Shown here: one piece after another, positions 33,225 through 47,508 of the stretch
Layout of the letters: each line of letters begins with the position of its first letter
Numbering within the stretch: position 1 is the stretch's first letter
Assembly (NCBI GenBank): GCA_977017575.1
Contig: CDRNVI010000076.1
Span: forward strand, 45,618-109,617
Length of the DNA: 64,000 bases
Reading direction: 5' to 3'
Source: Paramoeba atlantica
Lineage: Eukaryota > Discosea
Notes under the pieces: generated by a model
The model's input: the letters and a program-made list of their open reading frames with translations, nothing else
Database searches by the model: none
What the model was told of the DNA's origin: nothing
Translations under genes and position numbers: made by a program

Positions 33225-34638
33225 TTCAAGGCCTGAGCTGTGGTCGACCACCCGCTGAACTTAAGCATATCATTAAGCGGAGGAAAAGAAAACAACTGTG
33301 ATTCCCCTAGTAGCGGCGAGCGAAGAGGGATTAGCCCAATCCGAATCGGATCACATCCGAATTGTGGGGTAAGAGGTCTCAGGAAAGCCTGGACACTCGG
33401 ACAAGTCTTCCTGGAACGGAGCGCCATAGAGGGTGAGAGCCCCTTGATCCGAGTCCTCCTCAGGCGGGATTAACTTGAGACTTGCGGAGTAGTACTGCTT
33501 GGGAATGCAGTGCGAAGGGCAGGTATACCTCTGCCAAGGCTAAATATCTTGGGAAGACCGATAGCATACAAGTAGCGTGAGCGAAAGATGAAAAGCACTT
33601 TGGAGAGAGAGTGAAATAGCACCTGAAGCCGTCATAAGATAAGGGATGTACCACTATCCAAGACGTGTGTAGGGCACCTCGGGGGCAACCCCGGGGTGTC
33701 TTCCGCACACGTCATGTCTGTCGCTGTTCCCACGCCGAGCAAGGGGGTTGGTGTGATTTCGCACCTTCGTCACTTTTGTACTCGAGCGTGTGGTTGGGAC
33801 AGTCTTACCCTTCGGGAGGGATGAAACGGTGGAGATCTCGGCTGCGGCTCCGTCCTGGGTTTGGAGCGTCTCCCGCCCTCGGGTGGGGGCCTCCGGCTCG
33901 GATGGGGTTCGCGGCAGGAGCTCCCGTGTTCGCTCTCCACAGACAGACTTTGAGATGGCCATAGGCCACGATGGGGTTCATCCGCCCGTCTTGAAACACG
34001 GACCAAGGAGTCTAACAAGTATGCGAGTCATATACTGGAAAGGTATAAGGCGTACTGAAAGGGAAGCGCGTATGTCCGCGTGAGGTGTCAACCCGTTGTG
34101 CGGGGTTATGCCCCGCACCCGGGTGCAACACCGGCCGAGACTTGGCCATGGGCCGGGTTTTTGAGCCTGAGCATACATGTTGGGACCCGAAAGGTGGTGA
34201 TCTATGCCTGAACAGGACGAAGCCGAGGGAAACCTGGGTGGAGGTCCGTAGCGATGTTGACGTGCAAATCACTCGTTGGATTTGGGTATAGGGGCGAAAG
34301 ACTCATCGAACCACCTAGTAGCTGGTTCACCCCGAAGTTTCCCTCAGGATAGCTGGTGACAGTAAAGCAGTCGTGTGCGGTAAAGCAAATGATTAGAGGC
34401 ATTGGCTTCAATTTGATGTCGACCTATTCTCAAACTTTAAACGTGCACAGCATTTGGCTTGCTTTCATGAAGCCAAAGGTAATGGATGATGTCACCAAGT
34501 GGGCCTCTTTCGGTAAGCGGAACAGGCGATGCGGAATGCTCCGCAAGGGAACTTAAGGCGCCTAAGTGCGGGCTCATAGATACCATGAAGGGTGTTCGTT
34601 GATCTAGACAGCAGGACGGTGGCCATGGAAGTCGGAAT

Positions 34639-34672
<34 letters not shown>

Positions 34673-35766
34673 TCAACCAGCCCCGAAAATGGATGGCGCT
34701 CAAGCCCGCCGCCGACAGTTCCCCGGAACTGTAACTGTGGGAGGGCACAAGAAACACAGTTCCGTGTAGGGGTGCGTGGAGGCAAAGCTGCGAAGCCTTT
34801 GGCGTGAGCCTGGGTGGAGCTGCCTCTAGTGCAGATCTTGGTTGTAGTAGCGAATATTCAACTGCGGAAATTCCGCGATATATCGTTGAAGGCTGAAGTG
34901 GGGAAGGGTTTCGTGTCAACGGCGATCGGACACGAGTCACTCGGTACTAAAGCCAACGTTGGACCGCACTTGTGGAACGGGGTGATGGCCGCCCGGGCGC
35001 CGCGTTCGCTCACCTCGTGTGGGCGGGCGTCGATGCCTGGGAACTCTACGGCTCCACCCAGTTGGCTGAAAGTAAAGCGGGCTTAACATTCCCGCAGCTG
35101 ACCATGGGAATTTGAGGCGGTAACGCTTTTGAGACGATGCTGGTGACAGTGTGGGACGGGCCCGGAAGAGTTCTCTTTTCTTTTGAATGGACTTCCCCCT
35201 CCGTTGAGTTCGCGTCGTGCGGTGACGCGGAAGGGGATCCAGCAAAGCCATGCATTTGTGCGTGGTAGGGAAACCGTCTCACGCTTCAGAAAAAGCCAGC
35301 GGGGTCCTATTTCCTGATGGCAGGCCGTACCCATATCCGCATCCGGTCCCCAAGCTTAGAAAGCTCTAGCCAATAGAACAAGGTAGTCTAAGGGAAGTCG
35401 GCAAATTAGATGCGTATGCTCGCGAGAAGCATTGGCTCTGAAGGCAAAGCTGTTGGGAGCCGGCAAGTCCCTGGGCTCAAGGTCCTGGCTGACGTGCCCG
35501 CGTCGCGTGCTCCGCCCGCCTTGCGTGGGTGGGGCGTGTGTGCTGCGGTGTCACGCTTGACGGGGCCTCCAGGGACTACGCCGACCCTTCGGGGACGGTG
35601 CAGCCGGGCAAACTCTCACAGCGCTGAATTGCTGTTTCAGAACTGCTTACCAAGGGGAATCCAACTGTATAATTAAAACACAGGCTTGCGACGCAGCCAA
35701 GTGCTGTATGACGCAAGCTGATTTCTGCCCAGTGCTCTGAATGTCAATGTGACGAGATTCACCTAC

Positions 35767-35823
<57 letters not shown>

Positions 35824-36568
35824 TTCTAATTAGAGACGCGCATGAATGGATTAATGAGATTCCCACTGTCCCTAGCTACCATCTAGCGAACCAACTGCGT
35901 CAAGGGAACGGTCTTGAATGATTAAGCGGGGAAAGAAGACCCTGTTGAGTTTGACTCCAGTCTCAGTTTGCCGGGCGACATAGGAGGTGTAGTCATAGGT
36001 GGGAGGTGCTCGAAAGGGTGCCGGTTCTGAAAAACCACTTCTTTTATCGTTGCTCGGCAAATCCAATGATAAGGCAAAGGGAGTTATGTCTTAAGGGGCT
36101 TCACGGCTCCCAGGGCATTCGTGCACCGTCCGAGTCCTACGGGAAATTCAACGGTGCCAACTCACCTGTTGTAGCTCTAAACCCAGGTGCGGATGTACCA
36201 GGGTGAGCCTATGTTTGGAGACAAGACTGAGATGGGGAGTTTGGCTGGGGCGGCATATCTGCTAAACGACAACGCAGGTGTCCTAAGGCGAGCTCAGTGA
36301 GGACAGAAACCTCACGTGGCGCACAAGGGCAAAAGCTCGCTTGATCTTAGACTTTCAGTACGAGTCTAGAATGTGAAAGCATGGCCAGCGATCCTTTGAG
36401 CACGTACATTCAGGTATAATGCCAGAGGTGTCATAAAAATTACCACAGGGATAACTGGCTTGTGGCAGCCAAGCGTTCCTAGCGACGTTGCCGTTTGATC
36501 CTTCGATGTCGGCTCTTCCTAGCCTTGCGCCGCAGTTGACGCAAAGGGTCGGATTGTTCACCCGGATG

Positions 36569-36612
<44 letters not shown>

Positions 36613-36921
36613 TTACCCTACTTAATCAAACATTTCGGCAGGTTTGCCGAGGGAAATACGAAGTAGTACGAGAGGAACTTTCGTTTCGCCTCCCTAGCAA
36701 CAGCGGCCCTTTGAAAAGAGGCGCCGCAAGACCACCAGGCGATGATTAACAGCTGAACGCCTCTTAAGCTGGAAATCAATCCCGAAGCAAACTTGGGCCT
36801 TCTAGGCCACTTGGGCGCAAAACGCGAGCGCGAAAACCATAATTACTCAAGTAATACGCGCGGTAGTAACCCTACCCCTATGAAAGAGCGGAGCGTCCAA
36901 TCACACCCGGAACAGACGATT
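33225..36921 (+). rRNA. 28S rRNA (unit 4)
   Basis: Fourth large-subunit gene; sarcin-ricin loop at 36665; the 3' end is approximate. Confidence 0.92.
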
Positions 36922-37032
36922 CCTTATGCACGACCTGGTGTAAGTGTTGGAGGAACCTCGGTTCCGACTCACTGAGCCCGTGTACGTGCCCATAGGTGCA
37001 ATTTTGCAATTCAATCTACCTAACAAGGAGTA
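36922..37032 (+). repeat. 111-bp spacer repeat, copy 1 (unit 4)
   Basis: Abuts the 28S end. Confidence 0.8.
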
Positions 37033-37368
37033 GGTAACAAGGCCTAACTTAGGCAACAACAAGGCAATAGTCTTGACACACACACTCAGATCCCTGCATG
37101 GGATCTCACAAACGTGCATTCCATATAAACAACCACAGGGGTGGTCAATAAAAAAGGACCCCACATTCTCGTCACCAACATCCACGGTGAGTCCTGCACA
37201 ACCCTCTCTCTTCAAGCTTATACAGCTTCCTCACTATATAAATGAAACAGATGTAGAGCACATAGCAGGTGTGCTATGTGTGATCATGTGTTGATACACT
37301 CTCACTCCACGGTCAAGTCTCAACAACCTCATGGTTGGGTCAGACACCCACTCACACGACAACAAAGT

Positions 37369-37479
37369 CCTTATGCACGACCTGGTGTAAGTGTTGGAGG
37401 AACCTCGGTTCCGACTCACTGAGCCCGTGTACGTGCCCATAGGTGCAATTTTGCAATTCAATCTACCTAACAAGGAGTA
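37369..37479 (+). repeat. 111-bp spacer repeat, copy 2 (unit 4)
   Basis: Second copy, 447 bases downstream of copy 1. Confidence 0.82.
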
Positions 37480-38153
37480 AACAAAGATAACACAAAGGTG
37501 TTATGCCTTGATCACAGAGACAAAACCGTCTCGATCACAAAGACTCCGCATTACAGTGTGGGGATCTCAGGAACGTGCTTCTCATGTGCACAAGAATGTA
37601 TGTGTTCCACATGCACGAGAGGTACATAAAGCGCTTCATGGTAGTCTCATGGTTGGGTCAGACACCCACTCACACGACAACAAAGTCTTTATGCACGACC
37701 TGGTGTAAGTGTTGGAGGAATCTCCTTAACAAAGATATAGGAGTAAACAAAGGCCATGTCTTGATCACAAAGACGCTCCGCATTACGGCGTGGGGATCTC
37801 AGGAACGTGCTTCTCATGTGCACAAGAACATGTGTGAATCAACACACTACCTTCTTACTTAACCTCTTTTACACACAGCTTGGGTCTTACGGCATACACA
37901 AGAGTAGGTGCATACGACGCATAAGACAAAAAAATCAGAATGATCTAGTTGAAAGAACCTCCGTTCCGACTCACTGTACTACCACTTTGTTCCACAGATC
38001 GCTCTGTTTTTAACCGGATGGGAGTAGCTTAGTATGATTGAAATGGATTGAATGCGTAACGACGCCTCCAATCCCTCCACCGAGGCACGGCATCCACACC
38101 GCAGTGAGGATGATGCGTGCGCAAGAGTTAGTACTGTCTGAGAATAAAAAAAT

Positions 38154-38192
38154 CAACAAGGTACAGAAACTGTATCTCTATCGTTACCGTGT
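38154..38192 (-). other. Spliced-leader-exon-like sequence (unit 4)
   Basis: Same as 5551-5589. Confidence 0.6.
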
Positions 38193-38752
38193 ACATGCCT
38201 CTAAGTGCAATTTCGCAAATCAACGAAAACAAATGATCCTTCACAGGGCAGACATACTCATGACTCTGCTTTCAAGGCACTGCAGTCATGAGCTGCAGTC
38301 ATTTTGGGGGCGAGGTTGTCCAGTGATTGACTGCTCGTTACACTCGCTTAGCGATGAATTCCGATCCTTCATCCCTTCGTCAAAGTCATCCCACTTCCGA
38401 TTTACGTCATCTATCTTCCCGGAATACGGGAAATTCGTTTTTGAGTGGGAATGTTCTATGAGAGAGAAAGCACTGAGTATGGAGAGGAAAGCTAGTGAAC
38501 AAGAGAGCCAAACTACAAATTTTATAAGTAGTGCACGTGAATTTGTTCCGTACATCGATAAGTAGCGTACCTGGATAAGTAGCGTGCTTGGGGGCACAGA
38601 TGGGCGTTGTAGTAGTTTGGATGAGTACTCATCGAAACGACCTCTGCACATGGTACTTTGGATGAGTACTTTTCACTATATTACCAACGTCTGACTCTGT
38701 AAGGCTAAACTGTGAACGTAGCCCTGGGACACGTGTGCTTCTCTCTAGATTC

Positions 38753-38941
38753 GTGGGAAGCAATTTGCGAAGCCCAACTACTTGATAACAAATTTTAGTA
38801 CCCATTTTGGCCGCGCGGGGGCCCCCGCGTGAGCGGGGGTGCGCGCGGCCGCGAAACGGCGAGGGCCCGCGTGAGCGGGCCTGAGCCGTACCCCGCGTAG
38901 GATTCCCCTGTGCGTCGTTAGTGGGAAGCAATTTGCGAAGC
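38753..38941 (+). other. Twin GC hairpins between 21-bp repeats (unit 4)
   Basis: Same structure as 6150-6338. Confidence 0.7.
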
Positions 38942-39245
38942 TCACCGATTTTCGTAGTTTTCTCTACGCAGGCGTTGTCAACGTATGTAGTGAAGTGTAG
39001 GATACTGAACGCACGGAAAACGAAAATCAAAAAAAAATCTTGGGTGTTCCACAAAAGTCCTTGACTTATGCAAAAGTCCTTGACTTCCACCGGCGCTGAG
39101 AACCTATGTCTGCCACTTCCGCAGGATTGTGTATTTTTGTACTATATTGCATCACCTATAACCTGGCAACAATTTACGTGATTGCTGACTACGGAAGAAA
39201 GTACTCATGAGATGCGCCACGGAAGAAAGTACTCATCCAAAGTAC

Positions 39246-39614
39246 CATGTGCAGAGGTCGTTTCAATGAGTACTCATCCAAACTACCATGTGAAGAGGTC
39301 GTTTCGATGAGTACTCATCCAAACTACCATGTGAAGAGGTCGTTTCGATGAGTACTCATCCAAACTACCATGTTAAGAGGTCGTTTCAATGAGTACTCAT
39401 CCAAACTACCATGTGAAGAGGTCGTTTCAATGAGTACTCATCCAAACTACCATGTGAAGAGGTCGTTTCAATGAGTACGCATCCAAACTACCATGTGAAG
39501 AGGTCGTTTCAATGAGTACTCATCCAAACTACCATGTGAAGAGGTCGTTTCAATGAGTACTCATCCAAACTACCATGTGAAGAGGTCATTTCGATGAGTA
39601 CTCATCCAAACTAC
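39246..39614 (+). repeat. 41-bp tandem array, nine copies (unit 4)
   Basis: Same variant order as unit 1. Confidence 0.9.
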
Positions 39615-39791
39615 CATTACAACGCGATTTATGGTAGTTTGGATGAGTACTTCCATTTTCGTCGGAGGCCGGTGATAGTAGTTTGGATGAGTACTCATCG
39701 AAACTACCACAACCCCCTAGGAGGTAATGGTAGTTTGGATGAGTACTCATCGGAACTACCACAATCCCCACAGATGCATCGAGCTCCCTCT

Positions 39792-40161
39792 GAAAAAGTG
39801 ACAGCTGGCCACCCTATGAAAAAGTGGCCACCTGGCCCCGCTTTGAAAAAGTGGCCACCTGGCCACCCTATGAAAAAGTGGCCACCTGGCCACCCTATAA
39901 AAAAGTGGCCACCTGGCCACCCTATGAAAAAGTGGCCAGCTAGCCCCGCTTTGAAAAAGTGGCCACCTGGCCACCCTATGCGTAACCTGGCCACCCCATA
40001 AAAAAGGGGCCACCTGGCCACCCTATCGAAAAGTAGCCACCTGGCCACCCTATGAAAAAGTGGCCACCTGGCCACCCTATGAAAAAGTGGCCACCTGGCC
40101 GCCCTATGAAAAAGTGGCCACCTGGCCGCCCTATGAAGAAGTGGCCACCTGGCCACCCTAT
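39792..40161 (+). repeat. 27-bp tandem array, 14 copies (unit 4)
   Basis: Matches unit 1. Confidence 0.9.
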
Positions 40162-41190
40162 GAAAAAGTGTGGTGTCCGGGTGATAGCCAGGCACGATCC
40201 AAAATTTACTGCTTTTAGCCGCGTGCTCCAGGCTATGAAATCATAGCTTTTGCCGCACTGCACACTTTTTAGGCTGTGCGCACTACGGACGGCACATCGG
40301 CCAAGCATCCAATGATCATTTGTTAGTGTGTATGGGTATTTACCCTAGTTTCCTAGTGTTTCGTTGTGTTAACACTGGGTAACTCCATACGCGGGAAAGA
40401 ATCTGTCCTACTTTTTTAGCACCTTGATTTATTGGTGACGGGCAGACTCTTTCCGCGGCATTCCTCACACCCTAGTTCTTTGGCGCCTTGTTTTGTTGCC
40501 GCCGGGTGCTGGAATTGCTATTTTTGGAGATGAAAAAGGTCCAAAAAGTTGTTCACCCACTCACTGTAATCCTGTAAGAAACCCCTTTTGTCCTACAAGT
40601 GGGGTCGTAGCGCAAGCTTCTCTCGCGAGAGACTTCCCTATGTCGGTCCTCGTACTCTTTTGAAGCGGGGCTGAGACAACTTTCACACCGTTGGCGGTGC
40701 AGGTGGTGAAAGAGAAAAAATTAGAGATCAGCAATGAGGGGATTCACGCGGCGACGTAGGCATTGAACAAGGGTTTTCTTTCTCAAAAGTTTCTACAGAA
40801 AGTGTGTGTTTCCACTCACGCACCTCACTGGAGACACCCCATTAACTGGGTAGCGCGAGACTTGCTAACCAACGCTTAAGTGAATCTCGTGTTGCGTCAG
40901 GCTCTGCTTTGCTTGTATTCGCTAAAACTACACTGCTCCGGATTGTTAGAATTGAAGATTTTTATGCTTTGGTCTCTGCTGGAGATGGGGTAGGATTATC
41001 TCTCCCACCTGACACATCCAAAAGGATATCTAGACAACATCATCCCGTTCGGTTAATAAGAAAGGGGTGCTTAACGAAAAAGTGGTGCTTAGCAAAGAAG
41101 GGGTGGGTTGCCTGGAAAAGTAACGTACCTTCTTGGTTTCCCGAAACGATTTATTCCGTGAGATCCCGATGATTAGTCCTTCCCGAGATG

Positions 41191-41354
41191 GAAAAAGTGG
41201 CCACCTGGCCACCCCCCAAAAAAAGTGGCCACCTGGCCACCCCCCAAAAAAAGTGGCCACCTGGCCACCCCCCAAAAAAAGTGGCCACCTGGCCACCCCC
41301 CAAAAAAAGTGGCCACCTGGCCACCCCCCCAAAAAAAGTGGCCACCTGGCCACC
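41191..41354 (+). repeat. Promoter-proximal array, 6 copies (unit 4)
   Basis: Six cores with C-run lengths 6, 6, 6, 6, 7. Confidence 0.9.
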
Positions 41355-41375
41355 AAAAACACGGTTTGCATTTTG

Positions 41376-41384
41376 TATATATAA
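41376..41384 (+). promoter_or_regulatory. TATA-like box (unit 4)
   Basis: TATATATAA, 240 bases upstream of 18S. Confidence 0.35.
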
Positions 41385-41615
41385 GATGAAAAAAATTTTG
41401 GATGGTTCGACCCGTAATTGAAAGTGAGGCGAAAGTGTCCACAAGTCGCAACGCAGCTCACTCGTATGATTGAATACATCTTGTGGCTTCCTAGTAAGCC
41501 GATGTATGCACGATGAGGAACAGAAATACAGTCCCATTGAGATGGGTACTACATTGAACCTTGCAGTTTACTGTGAGGGAACAGATTGAGAGAGGAATCA
41601 CCCTCCCTTTCAAGA

Positions 41616-43639
41616 AACCTGGTTGATTCTGCCAGTAGTCATATGCTTGTTTCAAGGATTAAGCCATGCAAGCCTAAGAGTAACTGAGACAATAGGAGGT
41701 CTGCGAACGGCTCATTATATCAGAAATGATCTACCGGGAGAATTGCAGTGAAAACTGCTTGAATGGATAACTTCGCGAAAGGCGAAGCTAATACATGTAC
41801 GTCACGTGACACATTCCATTCAACCACTGCGGGGAAACCCAAGGTGGGGAATGTGGCTCGCGAATGGTTGGTACAAAGACCGACGCCAGTAATGGCAGTG
41901 TCGTAAATTGATGAATCAAACCATTCAGCAAAAGCGCACCTTTGGTGTGCGAGTCCCGACGAATTTCTGCCCTATCAGCTTTTGACGGTAGTGTAGTGGA
42001 CTACCGTGGCGATAACGGGTACGGGGAATTAGGGTTCGATTCCGGAGAGGGAGCCTGAGAAACAGCTACCACTTCTACGGAGGGCAGCAGGCGCGTAAAT
42101 TGCCCAATGCCAAATTGGTGAGGCAGCGAAGAGAAATAGCGTCCCCGCCTCTTTGAGTGTGGGGTTCGCAATGGGTGGTACGTAAACCCACCAACGAGTA
42201 ACAATTGGAGGACAAGTCTGGTGCCAGCACCCGCGGTAATTCCAGCTCCAATAGCGTATATTAACGTTGTTGCTGTTAAAGGGTTCGTAGTTGAATTCAG
42301 AGTGGTGAAAGTTTGCTGCCTCGGCAGCTCTTCCTCACCACTCTGTCCTAGACGGGGCCGGAGTCTGCGGAAGCGTCCCTTCAGTGGTGACGTGGAAGCG
42401 GTTGGCCGAAGAGGCTAACATCCCACATGCAACGCATGTCGAGACCGCCCGTCGTTATCACTGTGAAGAAAACAGCGTGTTCAAAGCAGCCGCCTGCGGC
42501 TGGATGATAAAGCATGGAATGACAAAGCATCGACCACTGGGTCAGTCTTTTGTCGGTTTTTACGACCCAACATGGGTAATCGGTTGGCGAAGTGTTAATT
42601 TCCGTCACCTTGTGTGATGGAAAGCTTCGTCGAACACGGGATCAATGGGGGTTGTCGGGGGAAAACGTATCTGAGCGTGAGAGGTGAAATTCTTAGACCG
42701 CTCGGGGACGAACTTATGCGAAGGCATTTTCCAAGTATACCTTCATCAATCAAGAACTAAAGTGTGGAGATCGAAGATGATTAGATACCATTGTAGTCCA
42801 CGACTGCAAACGATGACGCCCATGGATCGGATAGCATTTTGCTCTGATGGGATCTTTTCGGCACTGCTCCCCCTTCAACGCGAAAGCTGAGGCTATGGTC
42901 TCATGGGGGAGTACGTTCGCAAGGCTGAAACTTAAAGAAATTGACGGAATGGCACCACCAGGCGTGGAGTGTGCGGTTTAATTTGACTCAACACGGGGAA
43001 CCTTACCAGGACAGGACAACGGTAGGATTGACAGATTGAGAGTTCTTTCTTAATTCGTTTGACGGTGGTGCATGGCCGCTTTTGGTCGGTGAAGTGATTT
43101 GTTTGGTTGATTCCTTTAACGGACGAGACCCAATCCGCTTACTAGGGGCACCATCTACCGAAAGGTAAACGGAAGCGAGGGGATTCGTCCCACTCGTCTT
43201 CCCAGATAGTGCATCCCCTTCTTCGCGGCATTCCGTGCGCCTTAGCACGGTGGCATTTTGGGCAACAGCAGGTCCGTGATGCTCCTAAATGTCCTGGGCG
43301 ACACGCGCACTACAATGACAAAGTGAATGAGTGAAGCCTTTTTGGTCCTTCTTCGAAAGAAGTGGGGAAACTGAGAAAACTCTGTCGTGCTTGGGATCGA
43401 AGCTTGCAATTATTCTTCTTGAACGAGGAATGCCTAGTAGACGTGCTTCATCAAAGCGCATTGACTATGTCCCTGCCATTTGTACACACCGCCCGTCGTT
43501 GTTACCGATGCCAGTTGGATAAAGGTTAACGGACTTGCGATCCCTTCGAGGATTGTGGGAAAGTTAACCCATATTTAACTAGTAGAGGAAGCAAAAGTCG
43601 TAACAAGGTAGCTGTAGGTGAACCTGCAGCTGGATCATT
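41616..43639 (+). rRNA. 18S rRNA, complete copy D (one base variant)
   Basis: 2,024 bases. It carries T at 43467 (TTGACTATGTCCCTGCC), where the other complete copies have C, in a highly conserved strand just before TTGTACACACCGCCCGTCG. All other landmarks are intact. Confidence 0.97.
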
Positions 43640-43893
43640 TCGAAAGTTTTCGAACCTTGAACAACAGGCACACCGTACGGTGCGTCCTAACGCAGCCCTC
43701 CCGAGTGCTCGTTTGCGCTCGGGGAAGGGAAACCGTCTGTTCCAAACCCCGTTCGCGGGGTTTGGGGGGACTCTTTTTTTGTTCCTCCTCGTCGACGGCG
43801 CAAGCCGTAGACGGCTCAAGGGGGTTTACTCGGCCCGGTGCTACGCGTGGGGGGGAAACCCCCCACGCGCCCGGATGAAACCGAGTCATGTAT
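43640..43893 (+). other. ITS1 (unit 5, one base variant)
   Basis: G at 43692 where the other units have A (CTAACGCAGCC against CTAACACAGCC). Hairpins unchanged. Confidence 0.85.
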
Positions 43894-44051
43894 AACTTAT
43901 GACGGTGGATGTCTTGGCTTCCCAATCGATGAAGGACGCGGCAATATGCGATAATTCGTACGCATTGCAGAATCAAGCGTAGTACTAAACCTTTGAACGC
44001 AACATGTGTGCTGGGTCTCGCACTCAAGCACGTCCACAGTTCAGTGCCGAT
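43894..44051 (+). rRNA. 5.8S rRNA (unit 5)
   Basis: Fifth 5.8S gene; no difference noticed. Confidence 0.93.
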
Positions 44052-44120
44052 AACCTTGCTGGGGAACGACACGTGCCCTGAAATCGAATTCCGTTGGTGT
44101 CTCACACCAAAGAAACCATT
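44052..44120 (+). other. ITS2 (unit 5)
   Basis: Roughly 70-base spacer as in unit 1. Confidence 0.75.
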
Positions 44121-45534
44121 TTCAAGGCCTGAGCTGTGGTCGACCACCCGCTGAACTTAAGCATATCATTAAGCGGAGGAAAAGAAAACAACTGTGATTC
44201 CCCTAGTAGCGGCGAGCGAAGAGGGATTAGCCCAATCCGAATCGGATCACATCCGAATTGTGGGGTAAGAGGTCTCAGGAAAGCCTGGACACTCGGACAA
44301 GTCTTCCTGGAACGGAGCGCCATAGAGGGTGAGAGCCCCTTGATCCGAGTCCTCCTCAGGCGGGATTAACTTGAGACTTGCGGAGTAGTACTGCTTGGGA
44401 ATGCAGTGCGAAGGGCAGGTATACCTCTGCCAAGGCTAAATATCTTGGGAAGACCGATAGCATACAAGTAGCGTGAGCGAAAGATGAAAAGCACTTTGGA
44501 GAGAGAGTGAAATAGCACCTGAAGCCGTCATAAGATAAGGGATGTACCACTATCCAAGACGTGTGTAGGGCACCTCGGGGGCAACCCCGGGGTGTCTTCC
44601 GCACACGTCATGTCTGTCGCTGTTCCCACGCCGAGCAAGGGGGTTGGTGTGATTTCGCACCTTCGTCACTTTTGTACTCGAGCGTGTGGTTGGGACAGTC
44701 TTACCCTTCGGGAGGGATGAAACGGTGGAGATCTCGGCTGCGGCTCCGTCCTGGGTTTGGAGCGTCTCCCGCCCTCGGGTGGGGGCCTCCGGCTCGGATG
44801 GGGTTCGCGGCAGGAGCTCCCGTGTTCGCTCTCCACAGACAGACTTTGAGATGGCCATAGGCCACGATGGGGTTCATCCGCCCGTCTTGAAACACGGACC
44901 AAGGAGTCTAACAAGTATGCGAGTCATATACTGGAAAGGTATAAGGCGTACTGAAAGGGAAGCGCGTATGTCCGCGTGAGGTGTCAACCCGTTGTGCGGG
45001 GTTATGCCCCGCACCCGGGTGCAACACCGGCCGAGACTTGGCCATGGGCCGGGTTTTTGAGCCTGAGCATACATGTTGGGACCCGAAAGGTGGTGATCTA
45101 TGCCTGAACAGGACGAAGCCGAGGGAAACCTGGGTGGAGGTCCGTAGCGATGTTGACGTGCAAATCACTCGTTGGATTTGGGTATAGGGGCGAAAGACTC
45201 ATCGAACCACCTAGTAGCTGGTTCACCCCGAAGTTTCCCTCAGGATAGCTGGTGACAGTAAAGCAGTCGTGTGCGGTAAAGCAAATGATTAGAGGCATTG
45301 GCTTCAATTTGATGTCGACCTATTCTCAAACTTTAAACGTGCACAGCATTTGGCTTGCTTTCATGAAGCCAAAGGTAATGGATGATGTCACCAAGTGGGC
45401 CTCTTTCGGTAAGCGGAACAGGCGATGCGGAATGCTCCGCAAGGGAACTTAAGGCGCCTAAGTGCGGGCTCATAGATACCATGAAGGGTGTTCGTTGATC
45501 TAGACAGCAGGACGGTGGCCATGGAAGTCGGAAT

Positions 45535-45568
<34 letters not shown>

Positions 45569-46662
45569 TCAACCAGCCCCGAAAATGGATGGCGCTCAAG
45601 CCCGCCGCCGACAGTTCCCCGGAACTGTAACTGTGGGAGGGCACAAGAAACACAGTTCCGTGTAGGGGTGCGTGGAGGCAAAGCTGCGAAGCCTTTGGCG
45701 TGAGCCTGGGTGGAGCTGCCTCTAGTGCAGATCTTGGTTGTAGTAGCGAATATTCAACTGCGGAAATTCCGCGATATATCGTTGAAGGCTGAAGTGGGGA
45801 AGGGTTTCGTGTCAACGGCGATCGGACACGAGTCACTCGGTACTAAAGCCAACGTTGGACCGCACTTGTGGAACGGGGTGATGGCCGCCCGGGCGCCGCG
45901 TTCGCTCACCTCGTGTGGGCGGGCGTCGATGCCTGGGAACTCTACGGCTCCACCCAGTTGGCTGAAAGTAAAGCGGGCTTAACATTCCCGCAGCTGACCA
46001 TGGGAATTTGAGGCGGTAACGCTTTTGAGACGATGCTGGTGACAGTGTGGGACGGGCCCGGAAGAGTTCTCTTTTCTTTTGAATGGACTTCCCCCTCCGT
46101 TGAGTTCGCGTCGTGCGGTGACGCGGAAGGGGATCCAGCAAAGCCATGCATTTGTGCGTGGTAGGGAAACCGTCTCACGCTTCAGAAAAAGCCAGCGGGG
46201 TCCTATTTCCTGATGGCAGGCCGTACCCATATCCGCATCCGGTCCCCAAGCTTAGAAAGCTCTAGCCAATAGAACAAGGTAGTCTAAGGGAAGTCGGCAA
46301 ATTAGATGCGTATGCTCGCGAGAAGCATTGGCTCTGAAGGCAAAGCTGTTGGGAGCCGGCAAGTCCCTGGGCTCAAGGTCCTGGCTGACGTGCCCGCGTC
46401 GCGTGCTCCGCCCGCCTTGCGTGGGTGGGGCGTGTGTGCTGCGGTGTCACGCTTGACGGGGCCTCCAGGGACTACGCCGACCCTTCGGGGACGGTGCAGC
46501 CGGGCAAACTCTCACAGCGCTGAATTGCTGTTTCAGAACTGCTTACCAAGGGGAATCCAACTGTATAATTAAAACACAGGCTTGCGACGCAGCCAAGTGC
46601 TGTATGACGCAAGCTGATTTCTGCCCAGTGCTCTGAATGTCAATGTGACGAGATTCACCTAC

Positions 46663-46719
<57 letters not shown>

Positions 46720-47464
46720 TTCTAATTAGAGACGCGCATGAATGGATTAATGAGATTCCCACTGTCCCTAGCTACCATCTAGCGAACCAACTGCGTCAAG
46801 GGAACGGTCTTGAATGATTAAGCGGGGAAAGAAGACCCTGTTGAGTTTGACTCCAGTCTCAGTTTGCCGGGCGACATAGGAGGTGTAGTCATAGGTGGGA
46901 GGTGCTCGAAAGGGTGCCGGTTCTGAAAAACCACTTCTTTTATCGTTGCTCGGCAAATCCAATGATAAGGCAAAGGGAGTTATGTCTTAAGGGGCTTCAC
47001 GGCTCCCAGGGCATTCGTGCACCGTCCGAGTCCTACGGGAAATTCAACGGTGCCAACTCACCTGTTGTAGCTCTAAACCCAGGTGCGGATGTACCAGGGT
47101 GAGCCTATGTTTGGAGACAAGACTGAGATGGGGAGTTTGGCTGGGGCGGCATATCTGCTAAACGACAACGCAGGTGTCCTAAGGCGAGCTCAGTGAGGAC
47201 AGAAACCTCACGTGGCGCACAAGGGCAAAAGCTCGCTTGATCTTAGACTTTCAGTACGAGTCTAGAATGTGAAAGCATGGCCAGCGATCCTTTGAGCACG
47301 TACATTCAGGTATAATGCCAGAGGTGTCATAAAAATTACCACAGGGATAACTGGCTTGTGGCAGCCAAGCGTTCCTAGCGACGTTGCCGTTTGATCCTTC
47401 GATGTCGGCTCTTCCTAGCCTTGCGCCGCAGTTGACGCAAAGGGTCGGATTGTTCACCCGGATG

Positions 47465-47508
<44 letters not shown>

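Larger units (their letters stand above)
36922..41615 (+). other. Intergenic spacer (unit 4, 4,694 bases)
   Basis: Keeps the CT near 40680 and has T at the 5' ETS variable site. Same length and same markers as unit 6, although unit 5 between them differs. Confidence 0.9.
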
